Of a stretch of 13,564 nucleotides of DNA, positions 7,624 through 13,564 are shown one piece after another. The position numbers and the translations under genes were made by a program. Within the stretch, counting starts at the first letter, position 1; the number at the start of each line of letters is the position of its first letter. The notes under the pieces are model-generated. The model did not search any database, had not been told where the DNA came from, and was given only the letters and a program-made list of their open reading frames with translations. Source of the DNA: Sphingobacterium sp. UBA1575 (GTDB lineage Bacteria; Bacteroidota; Bacteroidia; Sphingobacteriales; Sphingobacteriaceae); NCBI GenBank assembly GCA_002322865.1, contig DCOH01000019.1:378-13941 (forward strand). The letters run 5' to 3'.

Positions 7624-8226
7624 ATGGAATTAAATATTGCAATGGATAAGCAAGAATTGCTAAACGAAGAGCTACAGAAATCAAGAAAGGCGAAGAAATT
7701 CAATCTTTACCTGGGCATGATCGGTATGTTCATGATGTTTGCTGCTTTTTCAAGTGGGTTTATCGTGTATACGAATAGTGGGGTGGATAAAGGTATCAAA
7801 ACAATTCTTCCTTATGTATTTATTTATAGTACTGCCGCTATCGTCATCAGCAGTTTAACGATGTACCTAGCTTTTAAAGCAGTAAAAAACAACGACCTTG
7901 GAAAACAGAAAATCTTTTTGATTGCCACTATCCTGTTAGGTGTGGTGTTCTTTTTCCTACAATTGGAAGCTTGGAGCGTATTATTCAGCCGTGAGATCAC
8001 ATTCACCAATACGAATGCCTCACAATCGTTTATTTACGTCTTTACAGGTTTTCACCTAGCGCACATCATAGCCGGAATTTTGGTGTTGACGCGTTGTCTG
8101 ATTGGGGCCATGAAAAATATCCCCCTTGGCAACAATATTTTCCGGATGGAAATTGCCTCAATATTCTGGCATTTTCTAGGCCTATTATGGATTTATATAT
8201 ATGTTTTCTTACTTTTGAATCAATAA
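7624..8226 (+). CDS. Cytochrome c oxidase subunit III family protein, first copy (short, divergent)
   Basis: This 200-residue protein has five membrane helices (about 27-49, 63-83, 95-113, 135-155, 178-197) and the subunit III family landmarks TGFHLAHIIAG near 141-151 and FWHFLGLLWIYIYVF near 181-195. Subunit III stabilises subunit I and supports proton uptake into the D pathway. The first helix, LGMIGMFMMFAAFSSGF, lacks the acidic residue found at this place in canonical subunit III (the DCCD-reactive Glu). The gene is followed 9 nt later by a second subunit III gene, so the two probably act as separate subunits or one has an assembly role. A second ATG at 7642 is an alternative start 6 codons in. 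I leave out a symbol because both copies could be named coxC/ctaE. Confidence 0.88.
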   Translation: MELNIAMDKQELLNEELQKSRKAKKFNLYLGMIGMFMMFAAFSSGFIVYTNSGVDKGIKTILPYVFIYSTAAIVISSLTMYLAFKAVKNNDLGKQKIFLIATILLGVVFFFLQLEAWSVLFSREITFTNTNASQSFIYVFTGFHLAHIIAGILVLTRCLIGAMKNIPLGNNIFRMEIASIFWHFLGLLWIYIYVFLLLNQ

Positions 8227-8235
8227 CAGTAAACA

Positions 8236-8973
8236 ATGAGTACAACAGTATCGCAATTGGATAAGGTAAAAGAGGGACCTTGGAGCGGAGGTAAATCACC
8301 TTGGAATTTAGAGTATGGAAAGATCATGATGTGGTTTTTCCTGGTGTCAGATGCCTTTACATTTTCTGCATTCTTGATTTATTATGGTGCTCAGAAATTT
8401 GCGCAACCTTCATGGATCGATGCGGATAAGGTTTTCCAATCAATCCCAGGTATCGCAGAATCAGGACAACCATTGGTTTTCGTAGGTATCATGACCTTTA
8501 TCTTAATCATGTCATCCGTGACCATGGTACTAGCCGTAGAAGCTGGACACCGAAACTCGAAACAAGAGGTGGTAAAATGGATGTTATGGACTATTTTAGG
8601 AGGTTTAATGTTCATTGGCTGTCAAGCTATCGAATGGAACCTCTTACCCCATCAAGGATTCTGGTTCGGACGTAACCCTGCAACTGGATTAACGGACGAT
8701 AATGCTATCGTACAAGCATTGAGCCCTTATTTTACCAAAGAGGTTTCTTATACAGCAGCCCTTCAATTTTCTAACCTTTTCTTTACCATTACAGGTTTCC
8801 ACGGATTCCACGTATCTATTGGTATCTTGTTGAACATCATTGTTCTTTCCATGACGTTGAACAACACCTTCGAAAGAAGAGGAACGTATTTAATGGTTGA
8901 GAAAGTAGGTCTTTATTGGCACTTTGTCGATCTAGTTTGGGTATTCGTATTTACCTTCTTCTACTTAATCTAA
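8236..8973 (+). CDS. coxC: Cytochrome c oxidase subunit III
   Basis: This 245-residue protein is the fuller of the two subunit III homologues. Helices lie near residues 29-50, 78-101, 114-133, 176-206 and 223-243. The C-terminal half has ITGFHGFHVSIG (185-196) and YWHFVDLVWVFVFTF (227-241), both standard for subunit III, and the loop QAIEWNLL (130-137) is also typical. In the first helix the segment FLVSDAFTF has Asp39 where mitochondrial and proteobacterial subunit III have the membrane-buried Glu, so an acidic group is kept. Subunit III binds beside CoxA and helps sustain proton uptake. The start at 8236 follows an A-rich leader (AGTAAACA). The gene lies between the first subunit III copy and the subunit IV gene. 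Confidence 0.93.
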   Translation: MSTTVSQLDKVKEGPWSGGKSPWNLEYGKIMMWFFLVSDAFTFSAFLIYYGAQKFAQPSWIDADKVFQSIPGIAESGQPLVFVGIMTFILIMSSVTMVLAVEAGHRNSKQEVVKWMLWTILGGLMFIGCQAIEWNLLPHQGFWFGRNPATGLTDDNAIVQALSPYFTKEVSYTAALQFSNLFFTITGFHGFHVSIGILLNIIVLSMTLNNTFERRGTYLMVEKVGLYWHFVDLVWVFVFTFFYLI

Positions 8974-9002
8974 TTTTAGGGTTCAAATTTAAACTAACGA
9001 AA

Positions 9003-9377
9003 ATGAGTCATCACGATCATATAGCAAGCCACGATGCGCACGCGCATGGCGAAGGAATGGATAAAAAACGTATCTGGTCCGTATTCTTTGTTCTATTAGC
9101 TTTAACTGCTTTAGAGTTCTTAATCGCATTAGGATTTGTACACCACTGGGGTATCCTTCAAAAAGGTACTTTGGTGAATGTAATCTACATCATCTTAACA
9201 TTGGTGAAAGCATTTTACATTGTCGCCTTCTTTATGCACTTGAAATTTGAGAAATCAGGTTTCATCATCACGTGTAGTATTATATTCATATTTATCATAT
9301 ACTTCATTATCTTAATGTTGATTGAAGGTGGTCACTTGAACGACTCTTTCACACATCAACCAATTTTCCCTCATTAA
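9003..9377 (+). CDS. Cytochrome c oxidase subunit IV (prokaryotic small subunit)
   Basis: This 124-residue protein belongs to the bacterial cytochrome c oxidase subunit IV family, a small accessory subunit thought to stabilise the subunit I-III core. It has three membrane helices, near residues 25-45, 58-79 and 86-107. The typical segment LVKAFYIVAFFMHLKFE lies at 67-83. The N-terminal tail is very rich in His and Asp (six His within the first 15 residues). The frame is open back to 8916, but that would overlap coxC and add an unrelated hydrophobic stretch; the ATG at 9003, after the A-rich AACGAAA, gives the family-like MSHHDH start. The stop is doubled (TAA TAA), and the SCO-like gene follows 14 nt later. 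Confidence 0.9.
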   Translation: MSHHDHIASHDAHAHGEGMDKKRIWSVFFVLLALTALEFLIALGFVHHWGILQKGTLVNVIYIILTLVKAFYIVAFFMHLKFEKSGFIITCSIIFIFIIYFIILMLIEGGHLNDSFTHQPIFPH

Positions 9378-9391
9378 TAAGCATATTTGAA

Positions 9392-10114
9392 ATGAGTAAA
9401 CATACTCGTTCGAAGAATATATCGAAATTAATTATCCTGGCACTCGTTCTATTTGTGCCAGGATTTTTATATATACTGGTCAATAAAATGGGCTCTAACG
9501 AGTACATTAAACTACCCGTATTCGGTGAAAAGCACCTTTCTGGTAAGATGAACAGGGTGATGGGTCGGGAAATTCCCGATACTGTTTTCCATCAGCTTAC
9601 CGAAGTGGATTTCATCAATTATGATAATAAACCGGTTAGGTTTCTGGAATCGGATACGATTATTACCGTAGCTCACCTATTCTATGGCAAGGATCAAGGA
9701 CTCTCAAAGCAATTGCTGCACGATGTCAATACCATTGCCACTCGCTTTAAGTACAATCCGAAGATTCAGCTTTTTTCCATTGATGTGGATTCTACCGATA
9801 GCCAAAAAGTAATGCAGGAAGCAATTGCGCCTTACAGCAAGGATAGAAACCCCAATTGGTTTGTTGTTAACCAACCAAACACCGACATCTTTAAATATGC
9901 ACGTGAGCGCATGTTGTTGGAGGCGATGCGGGTGGATGGGGATCCAAACAAGTTTGTCATCAGCAATCAGATCATCTTGATCGATTCTAAAAAAAGAATC
10001 CGAGGTATCTATGACATTAGCCTTCGCTCAGAAATCGATCGCTTGGAAGATGAGGTAAAAGTGCAGGTGGTAGAAGAAATCAGAAACTCACCTTTAAAAG
10101 TAGAAAGAAAGTAA
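9392..10114 (+). CDS. SCO1/SenC-fold protein lacking the copper-binding residues
   Basis: The 240-residue protein has an N-terminal membrane anchor (about 11-31) and a periplasmic thioredoxin-like domain. It follows the SCO1/SenC pattern: a strand ending AHLFY (94-98), QLFSIDVDSTDS (126-137) in place of the usual S-x-T-V-D-P-x-x-D-T, NWFVVNQPNTDIFKYAR (155-171), and IILIDSKKRIRGIYD (194-208). True SCO proteins bind copper through a CxxxC after the first strand and a His before the V/I-L-I-D strand, and deliver it to CuA. Here the CxxxC places align with about Asp101 and Ser105, the His place with about Ile190, and the protein contains no Cys at all. It cannot use the normal copper or thiol chemistry; a structural or chaperone role for the oxidase is an inference from its position. 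The fold assignment is good, the function unknown. Confidence 0.82.
   Translation: MSKHTRSKNISKLIILALVLFVPGFLYILVNKMGSNEYIKLPVFGEKHLSGKMNRVMGREIPDTVFHQLTEVDFINYDNKPVRFLESDTIITVAHLFYGKDQGLSKQLLHDVNTIATRFKYNPKIQLFSIDVDSTDSQKVMQEAIAPYSKDRNPNWFVVNQPNTDIFKYARERMLLEAMRVDGDPNKFVISNQIILIDSKKRIRGIYDISLRSEIDRLEDEVKVQVVEEIRNSPLKVERK
9434..9468 (+). terminator. Terminator-like hairpin inside the 5' end of the SCO-like gene
   Basis: ATCCTGGCAC (9434-9443) and GTGCCAGGAT (9455-9464) are a perfect 10-bp inverted repeat around an 11-nt loop. A short T run (TTTTT, 9464-9468, whose first T closes the stem) follows. This has the shape of an intrinsic terminator or attenuator, but it lies within codons 15-26 of the SCO-like gene, in its membrane-anchor segment. 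Translating ribosomes would disrupt it, so it could act as a polarity point when translation is poor. It may also be a chance product of coding sequence. Confidence 0.35.
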
Positions 10115-10116
10115 TC

Positions 10117-10659
10117 ATGGGAATGACTGAAGAAGAAAAAAAATATAAAGGGATTATTTGGGCTTTGTCCATCATAATCCCTCTTGCCGTAGCTGCCCTT
10201 TTTGGGATCAACCTGCCAAAGATGGGTTATAATGTACAACCACTAGGATTTCTTCCGCCGATTTATGCGACCATCAACGGTCTAACTGCTGTTACTTTAG
10301 TAGTAGCCGTATCTGCAATCAAACGGGGTAACATCAAATTGCATGAGAACCTAATCAAATTATGTATGGTCTTTTCATCCTTATTCTTAGTGATGTATGT
10401 GGCCTACCATATGACCTCAGAATCCACCAAATTTGGTGGGGATGGCACCATTCGTTATATCTATTATTTCATTCTGGTGACACACATCGTGTTATCCGTG
10501 GTTATTATTCCTTTTGGATTATTTACCTTTGTAAGAGGGATTGCAGGAGCCTATGAACGCCATAAAAAACTAGCCCGTATTACCTATCCAATGTGGTTAT
10601 ATGTTGCTGTTACCGGTGTTATTGTTTACCTGATGATTTCTCCTTATTACGCACATTAA
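10117..10659 (+). CDS. DUF420 membrane protein, CtaM-like oxidase assembly factor
   Basis: This 180-residue protein matches the DUF420 family. Five helices lie near residues 13-31, 46-67, 83-101, 114-138 and 155-174. Conserved family features are LPPIYATINGLTA (46-58), His76 in KLHENLIK, His98 in AYHMTSES, His123 in VTHIVLS and the C-terminal RHKKLARITYPMWLYVAVTGVIVYLM region (148-173). In Staphylococcus aureus the DUF420 protein CtaM is needed for a functional aa3 oxidase, and the spread of His on several helices suggests metal or haem handling, though no reaction is established. It starts 2 nt after the SCO-like stop, so the two are probably co-translated. The cox context makes an oxidase assembly role likely here. 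The family call is strong; the exact role is inferred. Confidence 0.85.
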   Translation: MGMTEEEKKYKGIIWALSIIIPLAVAALFGINLPKMGYNVQPLGFLPPIYATINGLTAVTLVVAVSAIKRGNIKLHENLIKLCMVFSSLFLVMYVAYHMTSESTKFGGDGTIRYIYYFILVTHIVLSVVIIPFGLFTFVRGIAGAYERHKKLARITYPMWLYVAVTGVIVYLMISPYYAH

Positions 10660-10669
10660 GGAAAATAAC

Positions 10670-11128
10670 ATGAAAAAGATATGGATTTATCAAGCTGATC
10701 GTTTCTTTACCCAACCTGAGCATGAACTGGCGCAGGAGAAGTTGGATAGATTTGTAGAGGCATGGACAGCCCATGGGAGTCAATTAGCTGGAAAAGCGGA
10801 AATCAAATACAATTTATTTATTGTTTTTACGGTTGATGAAGCCATGGCGCAAGTGACCGGATGTTCCATTGATAAATCGGTTCGGGTATTGAAGGAACTG
10901 GAAGAGGAATTGAATATCGGTCTTTTCAATAGGATGTTGATCTCCTACCGTGATACAGAGGGTAATATACAACTTGTTTCACGTGAAGTTTTTGATTCTT
11001 TGTGTAAAGAGGGCGAAGTAGGGCAGGAGACCATCGTATTCAATAATCTGATCCAATCCGCAGACGATTATTCCAGCAAATGGGAAGTCCCATTAAAGGA
11101 TAGTTGGCATGCCTCAGTTTTTTTATAG
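10670..11128 (+). CDS. Conserved Bacteroidota protein of unknown function at the end of the cox cluster
   Basis: This is a soluble 152-residue protein with no signal peptide or membrane helix. It begins KKIWIYQADRFFT, and its most striking segments are AWTAHGSQLAG (31-41), a hydrophobic strand NLFIVFTVDE (48-57), and VTGCSIDKSVRVLKELE (62-78) with Cys65. I recall close relatives in Bacteroidota often labelled 'ABC transporter ATPase', but no Walker A, Walker B or ABC signature is visible, so I do not use that name. It starts 10 nt after the DUF420 gene with an A-rich leader and is the last plus-strand gene before the convergent doxX, so it is probably co-transcribed with the oxidase genes. 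Its link to the oxidase rests only on this position, and it could be a passenger gene. Confidence 0.75.
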   Translation: MKKIWIYQADRFFTQPEHELAQEKLDRFVEAWTAHGSQLAGKAEIKYNLFIVFTVDEAMAQVTGCSIDKSVRVLKELEEELNIGLFNRMLISYRDTEGNIQLVSREVFDSLCKEGEVGQETIVFNNLIQSADDYSSKWEVPLKDSWHASVFL

Positions 11129-11318
11129 TTCGCTTCGGTGTTAAAGCATACTGAAAGTATACTAAAAGTATGTAAAATGTATGTTTTATATACTGTCCCC
11201 ATACTTTAACCCCGCTTTAAGCTTACTTAAACCACGAATACAACCCTAATTCAAACATATTTTGAAGTTGTAGGTGGGAAAGAGGGTTTAGTAAATGGAT
11301 AATATACGTTAGGGTTAT
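11129..11318. other. Convergent intergenic spacer with short AT-rich repeats
   Basis: This 190-bp stretch between two convergent genes holds no credible ORF or RNA gene. Three 11-bp tandem units (11150-11160, 11161-11171, 11172-11182) read ACTGAAAGTAT, ACTAAAAGTAT and the diverged GTAAAATGTAT. Within them lie the palindrome AGTATACT (11156-11163) and ATACT-AAA-AGTAT (11159-11171). GTTAAAG (11140-11146) and CTTTAAC (11204-11210) flank them as an inverted repeat. Further on, TTCAAA-CATAT-TTTGAA (11250-11266) is another small inverted repeat, and AACCCTAA (11242-11249) pairs with TTAGGGTT (11309-11316). None is a convincing classical terminator. Confidence 0.5.
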
Positions 11319-11714
11319 TTATTTCTTATCGATACTTAATTTTCCTGGCCCCATGATGGCAAATGCAATATATACGGCCATGAACTCCAAGGCATGGGAG
11401 GCGCCGGATAAGCCATCGCCTTTCGCCAAATGATTTAAAGCGGCCACCAACATCGTAAGAGCTAAAAATATGGAAGCCGGTTTGGTCCATAATCCCAACA
11501 TCAAAAAGACAGAGCCCAGGCTTTCCACCAAACCAGCTGAAAAACCAAATACAGTAGGCATGAAATTAATGCCCAAGTTGCTCATGGATCCGCCAATCTT
11601 GGTCCATAGTTCAGGACCACCCATTAATTTTGGCAATCCGTGGAAAGCTATCATGGTTGCCCCAATGACTAACCTGATAATTAGTAAACCGATATCTATC
11701 TTTGAATTTCGCAT
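11319..11714 (-). CDS. DoxX-family membrane protein
   Basis: This minus-strand gene encodes a 131-residue protein of the DoxX family. Four helices are expected, near residues 8-24, 50-73, 79-96 and 107-121. The family pattern is visible as GLLIIRLVIGATMIAFHGLP (9-28) followed by K29-L-M-G-G, then GLVESLGSVFLMLGLWTKPA (61-80) and a final helix beginning at about SHALEFM (106-112). DoxX-type proteins have been linked to quinone-associated oxidoreduction and redox stress in some bacteria, but the family is broad and a reaction cannot be assigned here. The protein ends with KLSIDKK. The gene is convergent with the respiratory cluster and divergent from metG, so it has its own transcription. The start is the ATG complementary to 11712-11714; no nearer in-frame alternative begins before the first helix. 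Confidence 0.85.
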   Translation of the reverse strand: MRNSKIDIGLLIIRLVIGATMIAFHGLPKLMGGPELWTKIGGSMSNLGINFMPTVFGFSAGLVESLGSVFLMLGLWTKPASIFLALTMLVAALNHLAKGDGLSGASHALEFMAVYIAFAIMGPGKLSIDKK

Positions 11715-11776
11715 GTATAATAAGTATTAGTGCTTTTTTGCTAAGGACAATATACATTTTTTTTGGCAATTTGGTG

Positions 11777-11784
11777 TATCTTTG
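11777..11784 (+). promoter_or_regulatory. Bacteroidota -7 promoter box for metG
   Basis: TATCTTTG matches the Bacteroidota -7 consensus TAnnTTTG exactly, in the 113-bp spacer between doxX and metG. A run of T lies about 15-20 nt upstream (11757-11764) where the -33 element would be, but a clean TTTG at the ideal spacing is not seen. A start of transcription near 11790 would leave a leader of about 37 nt before the TTG at 11828. Confidence 0.5.
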
Positions 11785-11827
11785 CTAGCCGACAATTTTG
11801 TTGGAATTCATTAAAAACACACAAACC

Positions 11828-13564
11828 TTGGATATATTTAGCAAACAACGTTATACCATAACATCAGCATTACCTTATGCTAATGGTCCATTGCATATCG
11901 GTCACCTGGCCGGTGCATACATTCCCGGAGATATTTTTGTCCGTTTTCTACGTTTGAACCAAAAAGATGTGGTTTATGTCTGTGGTTCTGATGAGCATGG
12001 TGCTGCCATTACCATCAAAGCCAAAAAGGAAGGCGTTACTCCACAGGAGATCATTGATAAATACAACCTGCAGATCAAAGAAAGCTTCGAGCAATTCGGT
12101 ATCTCTTTCAACATATATCACCGCACTTCGGAGCCGATCCATCATCAATTGTCGCAGGAATTCTTCTTGAATCTTTATGAAAAAGGGGAGTTCATTGAGC
12201 GTTTCTCTGAGCAATATTATGATGAGGAATACCATCAGTTCTTAGCCGATCGCTATATCGTTGGAACCTGTCCACATTGCCACAATGAAGGCGCCTACGG
12301 CGACCAATGTGAAAAATGTGGTACTTCTTTGAACCCTACCGATCTGATCAATCCGAAATCTACTTTAAGCGGTAAAACGCCCATTTTGAAGGAAACCAAG
12401 CATTGGTACCTTCCATTGGATAAATACCAACCTTGGTTAGAGAAATGGTTGATCGAAGGAAAGAAGAATGAACTTAAATCCAATGTGTTTGGACAATGTC
12501 AATCTTGGTTGAAGTCAGGATTGCAACCACGTTCGATGACACGCGATTTGGATTGGGGTGTGGATGTTCCTTTGGAGGAAGCTGAAGGCAAGAAATTATA
12601 TGTTTGGTTGGATGCACCAATCGGCTATATTTCTGCCACCAAACAATGGGCAATCGATGAAGGTAAGAATTGGGAAGACTATTGGAAAAAGCAAAGTAAC
12701 CCAGAAAATGATTCTACCCTGATCCATTTTATTGGTAAGGATAATATCGTTTTCCACTGCATTATTTTCCCAGCGATTTTACATGCCCATGGAGAATATA
12801 TCTTGCCGGAGAATGTTCCAGCCAATGAATTCCTGAATTTGGAAGGGGATAAATTATCGACATCCAGAAACCATGCCGTATGGTTACATGAATATTTAGA
12901 AGAGTTTCCAGGCAAACAGGATGAACTGCGTTATATGCTGACTTCCATTCTTCCGGAAACCTCCGATAGTGAATTTACGTGGAAGGATTTCCAGGCACGT
13001 GTGAACAATGAATTGGTAGCCATTTTTGGAAACTTTGTGAACCGGGTTATGGTTCTTTCCCATAAATATTTTGATGGCAAGGTTTTAATGGGCTCTCAAT
13101 TGACTCCAGCTGATCAGGAGGTATTGGATGAGTTGGCAAAAATTCCTGCGCAGATCAAACAATCTTTATCGCAATACCGTTTCCGCGAAGCGTTGGCAAC
13201 CTTTATGAATGCGGCCCGCTTAGGAAACAAATACCTGGCTGATGAAGAGCCTTGGAAGGTTATTAAAACCGATGAAGAGCGTGTGAAAACGGTATTGTTT
13301 GTCGCTGCTCAGATCGTTGGAAACTTAGCGGTGATGGGACAGCCATTTTTACCTTTTACCAGTACCAAGGTTTTTGAAATGTTGAACCTGTCTGCAAAAT
13401 CTTGGGAAGATGCGGGTAAAGCGGATTTATTAGACAATGGTCATTTATTGGGCGAGACCCAATTGTTGTTTGAGAAGATAACGGATGAGCAGGTGGAGTT
13501 TCAATTGACAAAATTGGCGAATGCAAAAGCACAAAATGCCTTAGCAGCGCCTAAGGCACCACAA
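11828..13564 (+). CDS. metG: Methionyl-tRNA synthetase, 3' partial
   Basis: MetG charges initiator and elongator tRNA-Met with methionine. The frame is open for 579 codons to the right edge without a stop. It shows the class I signature HIGH (residues 23-26, in the segment GPLHIGHLAGAY), the CGSDEHG segment, a zinc-binding set Cys148, Cys151, Cys161 and Cys164 (CPHC then CEKC), and the KMSKS equivalent KLSTS at 342-346 in GDKLSTSRNHAVW. The visible part covers the catalytic and anticodon-binding domains and enters a linker (AKAQNALAAPKAP). The C-terminal tRNA-binding domain usual in Bacteroidota MetG would lie beyond the window. No in-frame ATG occurs before codon ~238, so the start is non-ATG. 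I chose TTG at 11828 because an A-rich leader (TTAAAAACACACAAACC) precedes it; TTG at 11801 or 11798 remains possible. Confidence 0.92.
   Translation, partial: MDIFSKQRYTITSALPYANGPLHIGHLAGAYIPGDIFVRFLRLNQKDVVYVCGSDEHGAAITIKAKKEGVTPQEIIDKYNLQIKESFEQFGISFNIYHRTSEPIHHQLSQEFFLNLYEKGEFIERFSEQYYDEEYHQFLADRYIVGTCPHCHNEGAYGDQCEKCGTSLNPTDLINPKSTLSGKTPILKETKHWYLPLDKYQPWLEKWLIEGKKNELKSNVFGQCQSWLKSGLQPRSMTRDLDWGVDVPLEEAEGKKLYVWLDAPIGYISATKQWAIDEGKNWEDYWKKQSNPENDSTLIHFIGKDNIVFHCIIFPAILHAHGEYILPENVPANEFLNLEGDKLSTSRNHAVWLHEYLEEFPGKQDELRYMLTSILPETSDSEFTWKDFQARVNNELVAIFGNFVNRVMVLSHKYFDGKVLMGSQLTPADQEVLDELAKIPAQIKQSLSQYRFREALATFMNAARLGNKYLADEEPWKVIKTDEERVKTVLFVAAQIVGNLAVMGQPFLPFTSTKVFEMLNLSAKSWEDAGKADLLDNGHLLGETQLLFEKITDEQVEFQLTKLANAKAQNALAAPKAPQ

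Noticed and set aside
8916..9002. N-terminal extension of subunit IV back to 8916
   Set aside because: It overlaps the coxC coding region and adds an unrelated hydrophobic stretch; the ATG at 9003 fits the family.
11106..11124. GGCATGCC palindrome plus a run of seven T at the end of the last plus-strand gene, as a terminator
   Set aside because: The palindrome leaves no loop for an RNA hairpin, and the T run lies four bases further on inside the coding region.
10670..11128. ABC transporter ATPase label for the last gene of the cluster
   Set aside because: No Walker A, Walker B or ABC signature motif is visible in the 152 residues.
11470..11730. Plus-strand ORF antisense to the DoxX gene
   Set aside because: It has no recognisable domain and mirrors a well-supported DoxX protein on the other strand.

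Overview
The window looks like chromosomal DNA from a Bacteroidota bacterium, most likely of the Sphingobacterium/Pedobacter group. The evidence is the alternative complex III plus aa3-oxidase gene order, the general lack of Shine-Dalgarno sequences with A-rich leaders instead, a Bacteroidota-type -7 box (TAnnTTTG) before the last gene, and the protein sequences themselves. Family and taxon calls come from recognising motifs and were not checked by database search.

Bases 1-11128 form one tightly packed, plus-strand respiratory cluster with gaps of about 0-55 nt. It opens inside actD and continues with actE and actF, the last three subunits of alternative complex III (menaquinol:cytochrome c oxidoreductase). 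Next come coxB (CuA subunit) and coxA (haem a / haem a3-CuB subunit) of an A1-type cytochrome c oxidase. The two haem A synthesis genes follow (ctaA, haem O to haem A; ctaB, haem B to haem O), then two different subunit III-family genes and a small subunit IV gene. The cluster ends with assembly-type genes: a SCO-fold protein that has lost its copper ligands, a DUF420/CtaM-like membrane protein, and a conserved soluble protein of unknown function. Together these genes would carry electrons from menaquinol through the ActE haem c to CuA, haem a and the haem a3-CuB site, where O2 is reduced, and would supply the haem A that the oxidase needs.

Bases 11129-11318 separate this cluster from a convergent minus-strand DoxX-family membrane protein gene (11319-11714) and hold short AT-rich repeats. 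A 113-bp divergent spacer follows, and then metG (methionyl-tRNA synthetase) starts and runs off the right edge. No in-frame ATG exists near the metG start, so it probably begins at TTG.

No mobile element, CRISPR array, tRNA or rRNA was seen. The most interesting observations are the ligand-less SCO protein, a terminator-like hairpin inside the start of that gene, a second hairpin across the coxA stop codon followed by an unusual Shine-Dalgarno-like site before ctaA, and histidine-rich N-terminal tails on three respiratory subunits. I do not see a clearly new system; this is mainly a known respiratory module with some unusual details.
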